Both the position numbers and the translations under genes were made by a program. This document shows positions 1-8,254 of a stretch of 64,000 nt of DNA, piece by piece. The notes under the pieces are model-generated. The model worked only from the letters and a program-made list of their open reading frames with translations. It made no database searches and was not told where the DNA came from. Origin of the DNA: Croceimicrobium sp965279135. Lineage in GTDB: Bacteria; Bacteroidota; Bacteroidia; Flavobacteriales; Schleiferiaceae. The stretch's first letter is position 1. Each line of letters starts with the position of its first letter. The stretch is from positions 682,001-746,000 of the forward strand of contig OZ257133.1 of assembly GCA_965279135.1 (NCBI GenBank), read 5' to 3'.

Positions 1-227
1 TTGCCGTGGGAGAGCGCACCAATCTTTTAGAATTATGGTCTGCGATTCGCAGCGCTGCCGGTGTTGACCTTGATCCGGTCTTTGGTCCATCCAGAGAGGG
101 AGACGTTCCGCATAGCTTAGCGTCCATTGCTAAGGCCAAAAAACTATTTGGTTATGATCCTCAAGTACGCCTTCCAGAAGGAATTAAGCGTACTTTCGAA
201 TGGTTTAAATCTCAGTATAGTTCTTAA
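1..227 (+). CDS. NAD-dependent UDP-sugar epimerase, C-terminal end (partial)
   Basis: The reading frame is open from the left edge (codons begin at base 3), so only about the last 75 residues of a longer protein are here. The segment AVGERTNLLELW, then FGPSREGDVPHSLA and a closing region with LFGYDP and GIKRTFEWF, is the C-terminal substrate-binding part of extended short-chain dehydrogenases of the WbpP/TviC type, which epimerise UDP-N-acetylhexosamines or hexuronates at C4 for capsule and O-antigen synthesis. The stop lies two bases before the next gene, so the two are probably co-transcribed. The exact substrate cannot be read from the tail alone. Confidence 0.8.
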   Translation, partial: AVGERTNLLELWSAIRSAAGVDLDPVFGPSREGDVPHSLASIAKAKKLFGYDPQVRLPEGIKRTFEWFKSQYSS

Positions 228-229
228 CA

Positions 230-1948
230 TTGTTTCATCTCTGCGATCATATTAAATCACTTTTAAGGAGCAAAGGCCTACTATGTTTGATCTTGATTCT
301 TTCTGTCACGAGTGCAGGCTTAAAGGGACAAATTGCATATGAGCATATTCGCAATGAAGCCATTTACGACTATTTAGATCAGCTATACTCACAGCATATA
401 ATTGAAGTAAACACTGCAATAAAGCCTTATAGTCGCGAGCAAATTGCAGATTGGTTATTAAAAGCAGATGAGAAAAGAGCGGAATTGTCGAAAGCCCAGC
501 AGGCAGAATTAGATATCTACCTTTCTGAATATAGTCTGGAGAGGGGAGCCTCAAAGGAGGGAAGATTTGAACTCCTGGCCGACGACAATCCAATGCGCCT
601 GCATTTTCTGCCTCCTGAGCTCACATGGAATAAAGGAATGTACCGGGCTCTTTTCCGTCCGGTTTATGGCATTCGATTCATCAATTCTACCAATGCCAAT
701 TTTTTTCATAGTTACGGATTAGGTGAGATGGTGTCTTATTTTGGAGATAACCTTTCCTTTTACGCAAGTTTTCGCGATCATCATCAAAGTGAAGAGGCTT
801 TGGCCCTTCCGGGTTATCTAACCCAAGAAAGGGGTGGTGCCTATAAATTAAATGTACAGGATCAGGGTGGAGCCGATTACAGCGAGATGCGAGGTGGTAT
901 CACCTTCAAATGGTCTTGGGGGGATATTGGTCTTGTAAAAGAACACTTGATGTGGGGTGATGCTTATAATGGTACCAACATACTTTCAGGGAGGACCCCA
1001 TCATTCCCGATGATTAAGTTTCACATGAAGCCAACCGATTGGTTTGAGTTTAACTATTTCCATGGCTGGTTGGTATCTGAGGTGATTGATAGTTCCAGAT
1101 CCTATTTCACTCCTAACGGAGATTTTCGTTCTGTTTTTAGAGAGAAGTATATGGCGGCCAACATGTATACTTTTCGTCCTTGGCCCAATCTGTATCTATC
1201 ACTCGGTAACTCAATTATCTATAGTGATATTGGCTTCCATCCGGCTTATCTGATCCCATTTTCTTTTTTTAAATCGATTGATCACACACTTAATAAGGGG
1301 ATCGATAATCAGAATTCACAAGTCTTTTTCAATGTTAGCTCCAGGCAGATTAAATATTTAAATCTGTTTGCTTCTTTCTATATCGATGAACTTTCGGTTT
1401 TTAGAATTACCGATCCGGATCGAAACAATTTTTATTCAGCTAAGGCAGGTTTCTCACTTAGAGGTTGGCCTTTGAAAGACCTTACTCTTACTTCAGAGTT
1501 CACCCATACTAATCCCTTGACTTTTAAGCATCGATTACCGGCCACTACATTTGAAATGAATCGTATTAACCTTGGACATTATCTTATTGATAATGCTCAG
1601 GAATTGTATATCGGACTGCGATATAATTTAATAGGAGCATCGAACTTGCAAGTGCAATATTCTCAGGCACGAAAGGGTAATGATTACCAGTACAATTTTA
1701 ATGGTCCCTATGCTATTGATGAGTTTCCAATCCTGCAAGATGAAACCTGGACCAGGGAATTATTGAGATTCAGATTGAACTACTATCCTTTCCCCAATAT
1801 GCGATGCTTTGCGGAATATCAATATTCCAATGTTCAGGCCTATGATGTGGATGGAGTGAGCGCCGAAGACTACCTGGAGCGATTTGGACCAGAATATTTG
1901 CATGGTGAGACCAATACCTTTATCATCGGAATAGGTATTGGCTACTAA
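230..1948 (+). CDS. Capsule assembly Wzi-like outer-membrane beta-barrel protein
   Basis: About 570 residues. A hydrophobic stretch around residues 17-30 (LLCLILILSVTSAG) acts as a signal peptide. The start of the mature chain, with YEHIRNEAIYDYLDQLY followed by a pattern of helix and PYSREQIADWL, is the usual opening of Bacteroidota Wzi-family proteins. The rest is aromatic, alternating beta-strand sequence ending in GIGIGY, as in an outer-membrane barrel. Wzi proteins bind surface polysaccharide, which fits the neighbouring epimerase and deacetylases. No ATG is available near the N-terminus: TTG at 230 is the likely start, and TTG at 287 would cut into the signal peptide. Confidence 0.72.
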   Translation: MFHLCDHIKSLLRSKGLLCLILILSVTSAGLKGQIAYEHIRNEAIYDYLDQLYSQHIIEVNTAIKPYSREQIADWLLKADEKRAELSKAQQAELDIYLSEYSLERGASKEGRFELLADDNPMRLHFLPPELTWNKGMYRALFRPVYGIRFINSTNANFFHSYGLGEMVSYFGDNLSFYASFRDHHQSEEALALPGYLTQERGGAYKLNVQDQGGADYSEMRGGITFKWSWGDIGLVKEHLMWGDAYNGTNILSGRTPSFPMIKFHMKPTDWFEFNYFHGWLVSEVIDSSRSYFTPNGDFRSVFREKYMAANMYTFRPWPNLYLSLGNSIIYSDIGFHPAYLIPFSFFKSIDHTLNKGIDNQNSQVFFNVSSRQIKYLNLFASFYIDELSVFRITDPDRNNFYSAKAGFSLRGWPLKDLTLTSEFTHTNPLTFKHRLPATTFEMNRINLGHYLIDNAQELYIGLRYNLIGASNLQVQYSQARKGNDYQYNFNGPYAIDEFPILQDETWTRELLRFRLNYYPFPNMRCFAEYQYSNVQAYDVDGVSAEDYLERFGPEYLHGETNTFIIGIGIGY

Positions 1949-1977
1949 ATAGAAAACAGAGACCAAACATACTTTTG

Positions 1978-2739
1978 ATGAAAGATTTTACCTTGAAGAT
2001 TTACGAGGAGATGATCCTTAGTGCGAAGTCGAAAGGTTACCAATTTCAGACCTTTGAAGAATTCATGACCGAGCAGGCTAAGGGAAAGGTGATGGTTCTT
2101 CGTCATGATGTTGATCGCATTCCTATTAATGCACTGAAAATGGCTCAAATTGAGTCGAAAGCAGGGATTAAAGCGAGTTACTTCTTTAGGATTGTCCCAA
2201 GCGTTTGGGATGAAAAGATTATCGCAGCTGTTGCGGATTTGGGACATGAGGTTGCATATCATTATGAAGATATGACCATCTGCAAGGGGGATTTTGAAAA
2301 GTCGATTAAGCACTTCGAAAAACATCTGGAGGCACTTCGCAAGTTTTACCCTTCAAAAACTATTTGTATGCACGGTAGTCCCATGTCGAAATGGGATAAT
2401 CGGAAGATTTGGGAGAAGTACAATTATCAGGACTATGGCATTATTGCTGAGCCCTATTTTGATGTTGACTACTCCAAAACCTTTTATATAACGGATACAG
2501 GTAGATCCTGGGATAATGCGGAGTTTAATGTTAGGGATCGGGTTGATTCAGGATTTGACATCACTATCAATAGCACCCAACACATAAAAGAAAAGTTTGA
2601 GGATGATAGTATGCCAGAAGTGGTGATGATCAATACACATCCACACCGTTGGTTTAATCCTGGATTTGGTTGGTACCGTGAGCTGATCATGCAGAACTTG
2701 AAAAACATAATTAAGAGACTGATTGTAAAAAGTCGATGA
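1978..2739 (+). CDS. Polysaccharide deacetylase-like (NodB fold) protein
   Basis: About 253 residues, starting at ATG 1978 (a TTG directly before it is in frame but unnecessary). VMVLRHDVDR near residue 40 resembles the metal-binding Asp-Asp strand of the NodB/CE4 fold, followed by ASYFF and HEVAYHYE, where the metal-binding histidines of the family normally sit. There is no signal peptide, so it acts in the cytoplasm or on lipid-linked intermediates at the inner face. The second His-x3-His is weak, so activity as a true deacetylase is uncertain. Its last codons overlap the next gene by ATGA, implying translational coupling with a second deacetylase. Confidence 0.65.
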   Translation: MKDFTLKIYEEMILSAKSKGYQFQTFEEFMTEQAKGKVMVLRHDVDRIPINALKMAQIESKAGIKASYFFRIVPSVWDEKIIAAVADLGHEVAYHYEDMTICKGDFEKSIKHFEKHLEALRKFYPSKTICMHGSPMSKWDNRKIWEKYNYQDYGIIAEPYFDVDYSKTFYITDTGRSWDNAEFNVRDRVDSGFDITINSTQHIKEKFEDDSMPEVVMINTHPHRWFNPGFGWYRELIMQNLKNIIKRLIVKSR

Positions 2740-3668
2740 AAGGGAAGTATTGCCTTTTAACAAATGATGTAGAAACGACATCAATCTGGTTGAATACTCT
2801 AAGGGATGAAACTGGTCATACCGTTTATAAGGAGGGGATGCCCATGCTTCTTGATATCTATGAGAAGTTTGGGGTAAAAAGCACTTTTTACTTCACGGGC
2901 TATATCGCTAGATTGATTCCGGATATTGTAAAAATGATCCAGAATCGGGGCCATGAAATTGCTAGTCATGGATTACTTCACACCAAAGAGCATGGCTTTG
3001 ATGTAATGCCTTATGAAAAGCAGGTTGAGCATTTGGCTGAAACGAAGAAAATTCTCGAGGATATATCTGGGGAAGAGGTCATTTCTTTTCGGGCACCGGC
3101 GCTCAGAGTTAATGAGTACACTGGAAAGGCCTTGTTGGAGACTGGTCATAGGATTGATAGTTCTGTCGCCTCTCAACGCTTTGATCTTTTTATGTCTTTT
3201 GGAGGCTTAAAAAAGTTGAACTGGTTAGTGGCTCCGAGAATGCCGTACAAAGCGAGGCTGGATAACATCTTTAAAAAGGGAGAGAGCGATTTAATAGAGG
3301 TGCCTTTAAGTGCGACCTTATTACCTTATTTAGGTACTACAATGCGCACTTTTCCGTGGCTTACTAACCTTCAGAAGAGGATCATCTCTGCAGAATCCTC
3401 CTTAAATGGGAAGCCAGTGGTTTTTGATATTCACCCCAATGAGTTTATTGACGAGAGCGATCTGCCTCGTACCATTGAGAAAAGGTCAAATAACCCAATC
3501 GCCTACTTCCTTCAGGATTACTTGAGGTCTAATCTGAAAACAAAGAATCTTGGTCCTGCTGCCCGCCCGCTTTACGAACAACAGATCAAGCATTTCAAGG
3601 ACCGTGGGTTTGAGCTAATCACGATACAGGACTATTGCCGCAAAACAGGATTACTAGAGAAAGCATGA
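2736..3668 (+). CDS. Polysaccharide deacetylase family protein (CE4/NodB)
   Basis: 310 residues. It has the canonical CE4 motifs in order: TNDVE near residue 9 (catalytic base and metal Asp), FYFTGYIA, HEIASHGLLHT near residue 70 (two metal histidines), FRAPALRVN near 110, and a C-terminal FDIHPNE with the late histidine. No signal peptide is visible. The family removes N- or O-acetyl groups from sugars; the substrate is probably a unit of the local polysaccharide (inference from neighbours). It starts on the ATGA that ends the previous gene and ends on the ATGA that starts the formyltransferase, so the three form a tight coupled block. Confidence 0.82.
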   Translation: MKGKYCLLTNDVETTSIWLNTLRDETGHTVYKEGMPMLLDIYEKFGVKSTFYFTGYIARLIPDIVKMIQNRGHEIASHGLLHTKEHGFDVMPYEKQVEHLAETKKILEDISGEEVISFRAPALRVNEYTGKALLETGHRIDSSVASQRFDLFMSFGGLKKLNWLVAPRMPYKARLDNIFKKGESDLIEVPLSATLLPYLGTTMRTFPWLTNLQKRIISAESSLNGKPVVFDIHPNEFIDESDLPRTIEKRSNNPIAYFLQDYLRSNLKTKNLGPAARPLYEQQIKHFKDRGFELITIQDYCRKTGLLEKA

Positions 3669-4450
3669 GGATTTTTATAATCACGATGGACGATCCCGTC
3701 CAAACCAAGCAGTTTATTGCCAAAATCATTGACGCCAAGCAGGACCAGATTATTGGCTTAGCGGTTCCAAATGGTGATCGCTTAACTTTAAGTAAAGGTA
3801 AATCCAAGTATACCTACTTGATTTCCTTACTCCTGATTATGGGAATTCCGGCTTTTATAAAAAATGCCTGGGTATCAGTTATCCATAAACTGAAGAAGAA
3901 GCTTAGTAAGATGGGGCTAATGAAAGACCCTACTATCATGGGATATGCTGCCAGTAAGGGAATTCCAGTGCATCGGATTAAGACTCCAAATGGCAAAGCT
4001 TTTAGAGCCATGTTGATGGAGTTAAAACCAGATATAATAATCAATCAAAGTCAAAGCATTATAAAAAAGGATCTTTTGGAGATCCCTACCATTGGAGTAT
4101 TGAATCGCCACAATGCCCTTTTACCGAAGAACCGTGGCCGACTTACTCCATTTTGGGTTGTATTTAAACAAGAACCCGAGACAGGGGTGAGCATCCATTT
4201 TGTTGAAGAGGGCATTGACTCTGGGGATATTTTAGTCCAGGAGAAATATCCGGTTTCGCCTAAAGATGGTTTCAACAAGATCGTACGTAAAAACTATGAG
4301 ATTGCCCCTAAAGCGATGATAAAGGCAATCAACTTGCTTGAAGAAGGGCAAAGGGAGTTCATGGATAATAATGATGATGAAGCCACCTACAATACCACGC
4401 CGGAATTGAAAGAAGCATGGGCTTACAGGAAGAGAAGGTTGTTTGGCTAG
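3665..4450 (+). CDS. Formyltransferase-fold protein (sugar N-formyltransferase-like)
   Basis: 261 residues from ATG 3665. The N-terminus MRIFIITMDDP begins a Rossmann-like formyltransferase domain. LNRHNALLPKNRGRLTPFW around residues 148-166 holds the Asn and His of the N-x-H catalytic core, and VSIHFVEEGIDSGDIL supplies the conserved late Asp, as in methionyl-tRNA formyltransferase and the sugar N-formyltransferases such as ArnA and VioF. The C-terminal tRNA-binding domain is absent, which favours a small-molecule or sugar substrate. It shares ATGA with the deacetylase upstream. A longer in-frame start exists upstream but would overlap the deacetylase by about 30 bases. Confidence 0.75.
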   Translation: MRIFIITMDDPVQTKQFIAKIIDAKQDQIIGLAVPNGDRLTLSKGKSKYTYLISLLLIMGIPAFIKNAWVSVIHKLKKKLSKMGLMKDPTIMGYAASKGIPVHRIKTPNGKAFRAMLMELKPDIIINQSQSIIKKDLLEIPTIGVLNRHNALLPKNRGRLTPFWVVFKQEPETGVSIHFVEEGIDSGDILVQEKYPVSPKDGFNKIVRKNYEIAPKAMIKAINLLEEGQREFMDNNDDEATYNTTPELKEAWAYRKRRLFG

Positions 4451-4472
4451 TCTCTGGATATAAAGGAATAAA

Positions 4473-4503
4473 AAAGGTCCCGTCGTAAAACGGGACCTTT
4501 TTT
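4473..4503. terminator. Bidirectional intrinsic terminator
   Basis: A perfect 10-bp stem (aaaggtcccg / cgggaccttt) with an 8-base loop and flanking A and T runs lies between two converging genes, so it can stop transcription from both sides. Confidence 0.88.
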
Positions 4504-4525
4504 ATGGTTTAATTGCTTTAATCTT

Positions 4526-5629
4526 CTAGTTACTTCTAGCTCTCTTGATGAGTATGTTGTAGAGAATCACAAAGAAATATTTTACGTCTGTGAAGAATCC
4601 GTACCTCTTATACGCGTTTAAGTATTTTACCTCGGAGTAGACAATTTCATCAAATGTCTCGGGTAAGTCGGCGTAAAAGGGTGGTAAAAGTCCTGGTTTG
4701 TAGTGTTTACGAACCGCCTGAACTTTTTCCGGGTAAAGACCAAAATAGTGAACACTTAAAGGACGAACGCCTACGAGCTTAATATCTCCTTTAAGAAGAT
4801 TAATAAGCATTGGTAATTCATCTAACCAGAATTTTCTAAAGATCTTGCCTAATGTGGTTACACGAGGATCATTGTTAAACTTTCCTCCTTTTTGTAATCC
4901 ATATTTTTCCTTGATGTAAGGCTGGAGATACTCGGAATATGGGTGCATGGTCCTCAACTTATATACGTTGAAGATTTTTCCATTTTTCCCAACTCTTCTT
5001 AACCTGATTAATGGGCCATAGGTAGCCTTTTGGTTGTAGTCCGGATCACCAATCTTTTCTCCTACGAAATACATCATGTTATTAATCACCTTGCTTTCAA
5101 CAAGTCGAAATCCACATGAGTATAAACGACCATAGGTCTCTATTTCGGAGATAACTCGATTTCTGCCGCTGGTAAGAAAGAAATAGATTTTCTTCATTAC
5201 CGGTACTTTCGGAGCGACCCTTTTAAAGAAGAAGTCCACTGTATATCTTAAGTAGTTAATTGGCGGAACATATTTTGCCAATACTCTCTTCTTTCTATTG
5301 CAAGATGTTTCTACACATCCAATAAAATATCCTCCTTGACGAAGTCTTCGATTTGAGGCTTCAAAGAATTTGTTAATGAACTGCATATCATTGATACGCT
5401 TAATGTTCACAATACCCCCTAAACCTTCTTCTATTAAATTATGTAGTGAGTGAAAATTGGTAAGATTTACATGGGAAGTAGTGTCAACCAATGCAACATC
5501 CAAAATTTCAGTTACGTCAAGATGTTTTTCTACAAATTCTAAAACTTCCCTCCCCCTCTCTTTTAGAATAGCCTTTTTATAGACTTCTCTAATGTCGGCT
5601 CTTAAAGGCCTCGCCATTATGCTTTCCAT
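4526..5629 (-). CDS. Sugar-phosphate transferase with methyltransferase-like N-terminal half
   Basis: 367 residues. The C-terminal ~170 residues are a bacterial sugar transferase (WcaJ/PglC type): GPLIRLRRVGKNGK, VYKLRTM, then FRKFWLDELPMLINLLKGD with the catalytic Asp-Glu pair and KLVGVRPL. These enzymes move a sugar 1-phosphate onto undecaprenyl phosphate and start polysaccharide assembly. The N-terminal ~200 residues have no WcaJ-type transmembrane bundle; they contain FFEASNRRLRQGGYFIGCVE and a late ESKVINNMMYFVGEK strand, resembling the second half of a class I methyltransferase but without a visible glycine-rich SAM loop. A reentrant membrane helix could lie around YTVDFFFKR. Transcribed toward the deacetylase block, with its own promoter. 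Confidence 0.82.
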   Translation of the reverse strand: MESIMARPLRADIREVYKKAILKERGREVLEFVEKHLDVTEILDVALVDTTSHVNLTNFHSLHNLIEEGLGGIVNIKRINDMQFINKFFEASNRRLRQGGYFIGCVETSCNRKKRVLAKYVPPINYLRYTVDFFFKRVAPKVPVMKKIYFFLTSGRNRVISEIETYGRLYSCGFRLVESKVINNMMYFVGEKIGDPDYNQKATYGPLIRLRRVGKNGKIFNVYKLRTMHPYSEYLQPYIKEKYGLQKGGKFNNDPRVTTLGKIFRKFWLDELPMLINLLKGDIKLVGVRPLSVHYFGLYPEKVQAVRKHYKPGLLPPFYADLPETFDEIVYSEVKYLNAYKRYGFFTDVKYFFVILYNILIKRARSN

Positions 5630-5655
5630 AGCGACAGTCGTCTGGGGTTACTGTG

Positions 5656-5663
5656 CAAATGTA
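5656..5663 (-). promoter_or_regulatory. -7 box for the sugar transferase gene
   Basis: The minus strand reads TACATTTG, a match to the Bacteroidota TAnnTTTG box, 27 bases before the ATG. No clear -33 TTG at the standard spacing was found. Confidence 0.5.
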
Positions 5664-5819
5664 GGTTTTTTTTAATTCGGCCTAGCTTAAGTATAGAGTT
5701 TCATTAGGTTAAGGCTAGATTAAGAAGATGAATACACGATAAAGAATGATTAGTGATTCTTATCAATTGAATCTGCAAATAATAATATTCGTTTGAACTT
5801 CGATCTAATTATCAAGTAT

Positions 5820-5827
5820 TACTTTTG
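5820..5827 (+). promoter_or_regulatory. -7 box for cysDN
   Basis: TACTTTTG matches TAnnTTTG and lies 21 bases before ATG 5848. A transcript starting about seven bases downstream would not include the in-frame TTG at 5836 with any leader, which supports the ATG as start. Confidence 0.55.
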
Positions 5828-5847
5828 GCCTGTATTTGAGAACTGTT

Positions 5848-6750
5848 ATGCGTTATACATTAACCCACCTAAAGGAGCTTGAAGCAGAAGCGATTTATGT
5901 AATCCGAGAAGTTTTTGCTCAGTTCGAGAATCCGGCGATCCTATTTAGTGGAGGTAAGGATTCGATAGTCTTAACCCACCTAGCCCGAAAGGCATTCTGG
6001 CCTGCGAAAATTCCGTTTCCATTAGTACACATTGATACGGGTCATAATTTTCCTGAGACCATGGAATTTCGTGACAATCTTATTGAGGAGTTAGGTGTTC
6101 AGCTAATTGTTGGTTCCGTCCAGCAATCTATCGATGAAGGCGCAGTTCAGGAAGAAACCGGGAAGAATGCAAGTCGTAACGCCTTGCAGACTGTTACCTT
6201 ACTAGACACCATAGAAGGAAATGAGATTGATGCCGCAATGGGAGGGGCTCGTCGTGATGAGGAGAAAGCAAGGGCCAAGGAGCGCTTCTTTTCGCATAGA
6301 GATGATTTTGGGCAATGGGATCCGAAAAATCAACGCCCAGAACTTTGGAACCTCTTCAATGGCAAAAAGAATATGGGTGAGCACTTTAGGGTATTCCCAA
6401 TTTCCAATTGGACAGAGATGGATGTTTGGCAGTATATCCTTCATGAGAATATAGCTATTCCGAGCTTGTACATTGCTCACGAACGTGATGTAGTTTGGAG
6501 AAATAATACCTGGCTTCCGGTTTCTGAATACATTCAGATTGAAGAAAAGGAGAAGGTGGAGCGCAAAATGATTCGCTTTCGTACACTAGGAGATATTACT
6601 ATTACTGGTGGGGTAGAGTCGGATGCTGATACCTTGGAGAAAATTGTTCAGGAGGTTGCTTCGGCCCGACAAACCGAAAGGGGAAACAGGGCAGATGATA
6701 AGCGTGGTGAAACTGCCATGGAAGACCGTAAGAAGCAAGGGTATTTCTAA
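5848..6750 (+). CDS. cysD: Sulfate adenylyltransferase subunit 2
   Basis: 300 residues, the normal CysD length. It makes adenosine 5'-phosphosulfate from ATP and sulfate together with the GTPase CysN. The PP-loop ILFSGGKDSIVL near residue 30 binds ATP; further CysD hallmarks are LVHIDTGHNFPE, GGARRDEEKARAKER, WDPKNQRPELW, FPISNWTEMDVWQYI and the C-terminal KKQGYF. The ATG at 5848 is preferred over TTG 5836 because of promoter spacing. cysN follows after 20 bases. No cysH or sulfite reductase gene is nearby, so the product may feed PAPS-dependent sulfation instead of cysteine synthesis (inference). Confidence 0.96.
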   Translation: MRYTLTHLKELEAEAIYVIREVFAQFENPAILFSGGKDSIVLTHLARKAFWPAKIPFPLVHIDTGHNFPETMEFRDNLIEELGVQLIVGSVQQSIDEGAVQEETGKNASRNALQTVTLLDTIEGNEIDAAMGGARRDEEKARAKERFFSHRDDFGQWDPKNQRPELWNLFNGKKNMGEHFRVFPISNWTEMDVWQYILHENIAIPSLYIAHERDVVWRNNTWLPVSEYIQIEEKEKVERKMIRFRTLGDITITGGVESDADTLEKIVQEVASARQTERGNRADDKRGETAMEDRKKQGYF

Positions 6751-6770
6751 ACCATCCAAACCGAATTGAA

Positions 6771-8039
6771 ATGAGCGATACTAGTTATTTAGATATGCAA
6801 TTACTCCGTTTTACCACAGCAGGTAGCGTGGATGACGGAAAAAGTACTTTAATTGGAAGACTGCTATTTGATTCCAAATCAATTTTTGAGGATCAATTAG
6901 AATCAGTTGAAACCAGCAGTAAAAAGCGTGGAGTTGATCACGTGGATTTAGCCCTCCTAACCGATGGACTAAAGGATGAAAGAGAACAGGGTATTACAAT
7001 CGATGTAGCCTACCGCTATTTTGCAACACCAAAGCGAAAGTTCATTATCGCTGACACTCCGGGGCATATTCAATATACCCGAAACATGGTTACCGGAGCT
7101 TCAACCGCAAACCTCGCTTTGATCCTTGTAGATGCTAGAAATGGAGTAGTTGAGCAGACCTGCCGCCATTCTTTTATTGCGAGTCTCCTTCAAATCCCAC
7201 ACTTGGTTATTTGTGTAAACAAGATGGACCTGGTGGATTATAGCGAGGAACGTTTTAATGAGATTGTTAAGGAGTACAAGGAGTTTGCTTCAAAACTCAA
7301 CGTTAACGATATCCGATTTGTGCCAATTTCAGCCTTGCATGGTGATAATGTGGTGAACCGAAGCAAGAATACGGATTGGTATGATGGTGAAACGCTCCTG
7401 CATACCTTGGAGACTATCCATATTGATAGTGATCAGGACCATGTGAATGCGCGCTTTCCAGTGCAAACTGTGATCCGTCCGAAAAGTGATGAGTTTCATG
7501 ACTACCGAGGATACGCTGGACGCATTGCGGGCGGAATCTACAAACCTGGAGATGAGGTAATGGTTCTTCCTAGTGGTTTTAGTTCTAAGATTAAGTCGAT
7601 CGAAACCATGAATGGCCTTGTTGATGAGGCTTTTTCTCCAATGTCTGTAACCTTAAGGTTAGAGGATGATATTGACGTGAGTCGTGGAGACATGATTGTT
7701 CGACCTAATAATCAACCTGAGGTGTTGCAGGACTTGGATGTTATGCTTTGTTGGTTGAATAATAAATCGGCTATGCCACGCGCCAAGTATGTTATACGTC
7801 ATACTTCCAATGAAGCGAGATGCATGATTAAGGAGGTCCTCTACAAAGTGAACATTAATACTTTACATCGAATTGAAGATGATAAGAAGATCAATATGAA
7901 CGACATCGTAAGGGTTCGTATCAGGTCTACCAAGCCGCTTTTCATCGATGAGTATAATGATAACCGAAACACCGGCTCGATTATTTTGGTTGATGAGTCG
8001 ACCAATGAAACTGTTGCGGCCGGAATGATTAGGCTATAG
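6771..8039 (+). CDS. cysN: Sulfate adenylyltransferase subunit 1 (GTPase)
   Basis: 422 residues, a stand-alone CysN without the fused APS kinase seen in NodQ-type proteins; the kinase is the separate cysC just downstream on the other strand. It couples GTP hydrolysis to APS formation by CysD. GTPase motifs are in order: GSVDDGKST (G1), GITIDVAYRYF (G2), DTPGH (G3), NKMD (G4) and a SAL G5-like segment in VPISALHGDN, followed by translation-factor-like beta-barrel domains. It belongs to the same operon as cysD, and a weak hairpin with a T run follows. Confidence 0.96.
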   Translation: MSDTSYLDMQLLRFTTAGSVDDGKSTLIGRLLFDSKSIFEDQLESVETSSKKRGVDHVDLALLTDGLKDEREQGITIDVAYRYFATPKRKFIIADTPGHIQYTRNMVTGASTANLALILVDARNGVVEQTCRHSFIASLLQIPHLVICVNKMDLVDYSEERFNEIVKEYKEFASKLNVNDIRFVPISALHGDNVVNRSKNTDWYDGETLLHTLETIHIDSDQDHVNARFPVQTVIRPKSDEFHDYRGYAGRIAGGIYKPGDEVMVLPSGFSSKIKSIETMNGLVDEAFSPMSVTLRLEDDIDVSRGDMIVRPNNQPEVLQDLDVMLCWLNNKSAMPRAKYVIRHTSNEARCMIKEVLYKVNINTLHRIEDDKKINMNDIVRVRIRSTKPLFIDEYNDNRNTGSIILVDESTNETVAAGMIRL

Positions 8040-8058
8040 TATTAAAGTATATTCTTTG

Positions 8059-8092
8059 AACCCCTTTTCGGTTTTTCGGAGAGGGTTTTTTT
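8059..8092 (+). terminator. Probable terminator after cysDN
   Basis: An imperfect stem starting aacccc and closing gggtt, with a G-U-rich middle, is followed by seven T. Positioned 20 bases after the cysN stop. The stem has mismatches. Confidence 0.5.
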
Positions 8093-8100
8093 GTTTTTAG

Positions 8101-8245
8101 TAGTTGGTAGTTGGTAGTTGGTAGTTGGTAGCTGGTAGCTGGTAGAAAGTAGAAAGTGGGGATTGTAGAAAACCCTATGATTATCTACACTACTTCAGGT
8201 ACGTACAACCAACTAAGTTCCAGGTTCTAGGTTCTAATTTCCCAA
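8101..8245. repeat. Heptad-repeat palindromic element, copy 1 (divergent)
   Basis: Eight perfect 7-base units run from 8101 to 8156 (TAGTTGG x4, TAGCTGG x2, TAGAAAG x2), followed by tggg, a short core, and a right arm of the opposite sense containing ctacactac, accaacta, agttccaggttctagg and tcccaact. The layout (TAG-type heptads, core with AGTTCC/GGTTCT motifs, CTA-type heptads) matches the elements at 38772 and 40460, although this core is more diverged. It fills the gap between the convergent cysN and cysC genes. Confidence 0.75.
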
Positions 8246-8254
8246 CTCCACATC

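Noticed and set aside
5836..5847. TTG start for cysD
   Set aside because: It adds only four residues and lies at the expected transcript start; ATG 5848 gives the normal CysD N-terminus.
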